Source of the DNA: AG-12 sp027339635
GTDB lineage: Bacteria; Chloroflexota; Dormibacteria; Aeolococcales; Bog-877
Assembly: GCA_027339635.1 (NCBI GenBank)
Contig: DAHWNZ010000089.1
Span: forward strand, 1 to 7,514
Length of the DNA stretch: 7,514 bases
Reading direction: 5' to 3'
In this document: positions 5,564 through 7,514 of the stretch, in pieces
How the letters are laid out: each line of letters opens with the position of its first letter
How positions within the stretch are numbered: position 1 is the stretch's first letter
Position numbers and translations under genes: made by a program
Notes under the pieces: model-generated
The model's database searches: none
Told to the model about the DNA's origin: nothing
Seen by the model: only the letters and a program-made list of their open reading frames with translations

Positions 5564-6519
5564 CGATGCAGGAGGATCGCGGGCGTTTGTGGAGACGGCT
5601 GACCGGTCGCGCTCCGGGAGTGCTGGGGCTGGCAGTCGTCGCCGCCGGCCTTCTCACCGGCTCAATCGGAGTCATGGTCGCGGTGGCGGCCTCGTCGCCA
5701 GCGCTCGCCGCCGGTCTCAACGCCTGCGGGGGATCCCTGCAGATGGTCCCCGGGGACCACGGCACCTGCACCCAGATCGTGACCGACAACACGAGCCCGC
5801 GCTATGGCGGCAACGTCAACGTCACTGTGGTGGTGACCACCACCTCCACCTCGGGCGGAGGCTCTCCCGCCGCCTCGCCCCTGGTGGGGACCGAGGCCCT
5901 GCTGGATGGCTCCCCCACCGGTCTGCAGATCGCCAGGATCGAGGATGAGACCACTGGCACCATCGTGGACCTGGGGCCGATCCAGTGCTTCACCAACTCG
6001 TCGATGACCGTGCCCGTGAGTCCCAAGACCATGACCGCAGGCTTCTGTGAGAGCCGCTCGACCGCGCAGCTTGTCGCCAGCGACGTGAGCAACTCGGGGT
6101 TCAGCAACCAGTTTGAAGTGTTCTGGTACTTTCCCATCGCGGCCGGGAACCCATATCAGGGAAGCAGTGCCAGCGTGAACATCACGGCCTCGTTCACCGG
6201 CTCCACGACGAGTTCCCAGGCCACACCCCCCCCCTCCCACTCGCCCCAGCCGACCCCGACCACCACTCCATCGCCCACTCCTACCGCCACTCCTACCGCC
6301 ACTCCTACTCCCACGCCGTCCGGGGCGGTTCTGGGATCCCACACCACCCCCTCGCCGAAGCCTCCCGGAAAGCACGGCGGCGTGTTGGGGGCATCCGCCC
6401 CGACCACGGGGGCAGAGCTGCCGGTGTATCTCTCTCGGGTGCTGATCGTTCTCGGTCTGGCTCTGGTGTTCGGTGGCCTGGTGCTGTGGCGTAGGCAGCG
6501 CTACTACCAGGGCGGCTGA
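5560..6519 (+). CDS. TasA-like protein with Pro/Thr linker and C-terminal anchor
   Basis: This encodes 319 residues from ATG 5560, which overlaps the previous stop (ATGA). ATG 5566, or TTG 5587 (AGGAGG 11 nt upstream), are possible in-frame alternatives. A basic N-region and hydrophobic core (about 20-44) end in SPALAAG, a conventional AxA-type cleavage site rather than the ALFSS form. Residues about 52-215 are TasA-like: a Cys56/Cys70 pair around a PGD loop, LLDGSPTGLQI (114-124) and AAGNPYQGSSASVNI (194-208) match the protein at 3719-4876. Residues about 221-254 are a Pro/Thr linker. The end has APTTG (280-284), a hydrophobic helix (about 287-310) and a basic tail RRQR, the layout of a sortase signal, but with Ala where LPXTG has Leu. 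It is probably wall- or membrane-anchored. No sortase gene is in view. Tethering the fibre is inference. Confidence 0.85.
   Translation: MTMQEDRGRLWRRLTGRAPGVLGLAVVAAGLLTGSIGVMVAVAASSPALAAGLNACGGSLQMVPGDHGTCTQIVTDNTSPRYGGNVNVTVVVTTTSTSGGGSPAASPLVGTEALLDGSPTGLQIARIEDETTGTIVDLGPIQCFTNSSMTVPVSPKTMTAGFCESRSTAQLVASDVSNSGFSNQFEVFWYFPIAAGNPYQGSSASVNITASFTGSTTSSQATPPPSHSPQPTPTTTPSPTPTATPTATPTPTPSGAVLGSHTTPSPKPPGKHGGVLGASAPTTGAELPVYLSRVLIVLGLALVFGGLVLWRRQRYYQGG
6226..6234 (+). repeat. Run of nine C at the start of the linker
   Basis: Nine consecutive C residues encode three prolines at the boundary between the TasA-like domain and the Pro/Thr linker. Gain or loss of one base here would remove the linker and anchor while leaving the exported domain intact. 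Confidence 0.9.
6277..6312 (+). repeat. 12-bp tandem repeat, three units, in the Pro/Thr linker
   Basis: ACTCCTACCGCC occurs exactly at 6277-6288 and 6289-6300, then as ACTCCTACTCCC at 6301-6312. Each unit encodes four linker residues, so changes in copy number stay in frame and would change the length of the surface spacer. Confidence 0.9.
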
Positions 6520-6552
6520 TCGCGTCGTCAGCCCTTCGGAGTGACCCCCGAA
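6514..6552 (+). terminator. Two small tandem hairpins after the anchored-protein gene
   Basis: GGCTGA (6514-6519, including the stop codon) pairs with TCAGCC (6528-6533), and TTCGG (6535-6539) pairs with CCGAA (6548-6552). Both stems are short (6 and 5 bp) with 8-nt loops. The following sequence is only mildly T-rich, so termination here is possible but weak. Confidence 0.3.
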
Positions 6553-6618
6553 CGTCCTTGTTGGTGCTGTCGCGTTTGGTCTGCCGGGCCTGGATCGATC
6601 GGTCTGCGGAGCATGGGA

Positions 6619-6636
6619 GGCGCAGCTGCCAGCGCC
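6619..6636. other. Short inverted repeat in the convergent intergenic region
   Basis: GGCGC (6619-6623) and GCGCC (6632-6636) could pair around an 8-nt loop. This region lies between two convergent genes where a bidirectional terminator is expected, but there is no T-run and the stem is short. I see no other gene or element between 6553 and 6728. Confidence 0.2.
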
Positions 6637-6728
6637 ACTGGCCGGGTGGTCGCGGTGTGACTGGGTCAGAGCGACGGTTCCGGTCCAGCGTGTCCGTAGG
6701 GGCATTCCGATGACGGCTCGGGGGTGCG

Positions 6729-7505
6729 CTACGCCCCCCGGGCCAGCAGCGGTCGCCCCAGCGCCGCACAGGCAGCGAGCGCTGCCAGTAGGAAGATGGG
6801 GGCTGCGAGGAGGAGCGATCCGGTGCTCCCGTAGGGCGGGTTGCCGTGCAGCACCAGCTGGAAGCCGTCACTGAGGTAGCTGAAGGGCAGCACCTGGGCG
6901 ATCCAGTAGCGGATCCCCTGCGCGGGGACCCCGGTGAAGAGGCCGGAGAGGAAGAGCAGCGGTGCCAGGATCACCGCCAAAAAGAGCATCGCCTCGCCGG
7001 CGTTGTCGGTGAGGGTCGCGACTCCCAGCCCGATCGCACCGGAGAAGGCGAGGGTCGCCAGCGCCAGCAGCCAGGTCGCCAGGATCAGCAGGGGGTCAGG
7101 GCGCTGGGCTATCTCCAAGACCACGAAGATGAGGGTCGCCTGCAGGCAGTCCACCAGCCAGCCGGCGAAGAAGATCTCCAGGGAGATTCGCCAGGAACGG
7201 ATCGGCAGCACCGCCAAGCGGTCCAGCCACCCCGAGCCCCTAGAGCGGGTCACGCTGACGCCGGTTCCCACGGTGCCCACCATCGCGATCAGGATGGTGA
7301 GCAGCATCCCGGCAAAGAACTGGGGAGCGTTGGTGGCCGCCAGCGGGATCACCAGGAGCATGGGGAACCCCATCTTGATCGCCAGTGCCCGTCGCCTCGA
7401 GAGGGTTGCGCGCAGTTCCAGCTGCCAGAGCCGGCGGGGCTGCCACCCTCTCACCCGATCGGGGGCCGGGGCGCTGACCGACACCGCCGCCGCCCGCTCA
7501 GGCAT
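6729..7505 (-). CDS. ABC-2 type transporter permease
   Basis: This encodes 258 residues. The start is the ATG whose complement is at 7503-7505, with GGAG (complement of 7511-7514) five bases upstream; the stop is at 6731-6729. A basic cytoplasmic N-terminus is followed by about six hydrophobic segments (roughly 43-58, 63-85, 108-128, 137-160, 171-192, 231-250). The RGSGWLDRLAVLPI stretch (about 89-102) and the QVLPFSYLSDGFQLVLHG stretch (about 203-220) are typical of ABC-2 permeases of the drug, antibiotic or polysaccharide export type. Such proteins need an ATP-binding partner, usually encoded just upstream; here that position lies beyond the window edge. The substrate is unknown. The gene is convergent with the surface-protein locus, so a shared function is not implied. 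Confidence 0.9.
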   Translation of the reverse strand: MPERAAAVSVSAPAPDRVRGWQPRRLWQLELRATLSRRRALAIKMGFPMLLVIPLAATNAPQFFAGMLLTILIAMVGTVGTGVSVTRSRGSGWLDRLAVLPIRSWRISLEIFFAGWLVDCLQATLIFVVLEIAQRPDPLLILATWLLALATLAFSGAIGLGVATLTDNAGEAMLFLAVILAPLLFLSGLFTGVPAQGIRYWIAQVLPFSYLSDGFQLVLHGNPPYGSTGSLLLAAPIFLLAALAACAALGRPLLARGA

Positions 7506-7510
7506 CCAGG

Positions 7511-7514
7511 CTCC
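7511..7514 (-). promoter_or_regulatory. Ribosome binding site of the permease
   Basis: The complement reads GGAG, five bases before the ATG at 7505. The site may continue beyond the window edge. Confidence 0.6.

Noticed and set aside
6277..6312. Tandem repeats considered as a CRISPR array
   Set aside because: The units are 12 bp, directly adjacent without spacers and in frame with a Pro/Thr linker.
5662..6705. Long open frame of 347 codons on the minus strand
   Set aside because: It lies antisense to the anchored TasA-like gene. Its Gly/Arg/His-rich product reflects the complement of Pro/Thr-rich, high-GC codons, and it shows no domain.
6721..6740. GC-rich imperfect inverted repeat across the permease stop codon
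   Set aside because: It has a mismatch inside a short stem and no T-run on either strand, and much of it is coding sequence; not convincing as a terminator.

Overview
The window is GC-rich, uses TTG and GTG starts next to clear Shine-Dalgarno sites, and encodes wall-linker-style secreted proteins (long Pro/Thr repeats, C-terminal anchor). This suggests a high-GC, monoderm-like bacterium such as an actinomycete or a member of the Chloroflexota/Dormibacterota. The phylum cannot be fixed from the sequence alone.

Layout: (1) positions 1-572 hold the 3' part of a CPBP-family membrane protease gene. (2) Positions 573-740 are a probable promoter region. (3) Positions 741-6519 carry six same-strand genes that look like one export and surface-fibre locus: a large secreted protein of unknown family (741-2024); two tandem SipW-type (ER/archaeal-type, Ser-His) signal peptidases (2029-2886 and 2886-3539); a TasA/camelysin-like protein with an extra C-terminal domain (3719-4876); a short TasA/camelysin-like protein (4997-5563); and a TasA-like protein with a Pro/Thr linker and a C-terminal membrane or sorting-type anchor (5560-6519). 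(4) Positions 6520-6728 are a convergent intergenic stretch. (5) On the minus strand, 6729-7505 encodes an ABC-2 type permease.

The central locus resembles the Bacillus tapA-sipW-tasA matrix operon: a secreted accessory protein, a dedicated ER-type signal peptidase, then the fibre subunit. Here the peptidase is duplicated, there are three TasA-like proteins instead of one, and one of them carries its own anchor. All four secreted proteins have an even number of cysteines. The three TasA-like proteins share a Cys...Thr-Cys pair around the Pro-Gly loop, so a disulfide-stabilised fibre is a reasonable model. The inferred division of labour is that the two peptidases process the exported proteins, one or both short TasA-like proteins polymerise, and the linker protein holds the fibre to the cell surface.

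The first three genes are tightly coupled (gaps of +4 and -1 nt). The main TasA-like gene follows a 179-nt, relatively AT-rich leader with a direct repeat, so it may have its own control. A perfect 15-bp inverted repeat separates it from the last two genes, which overlap by 4 nt.
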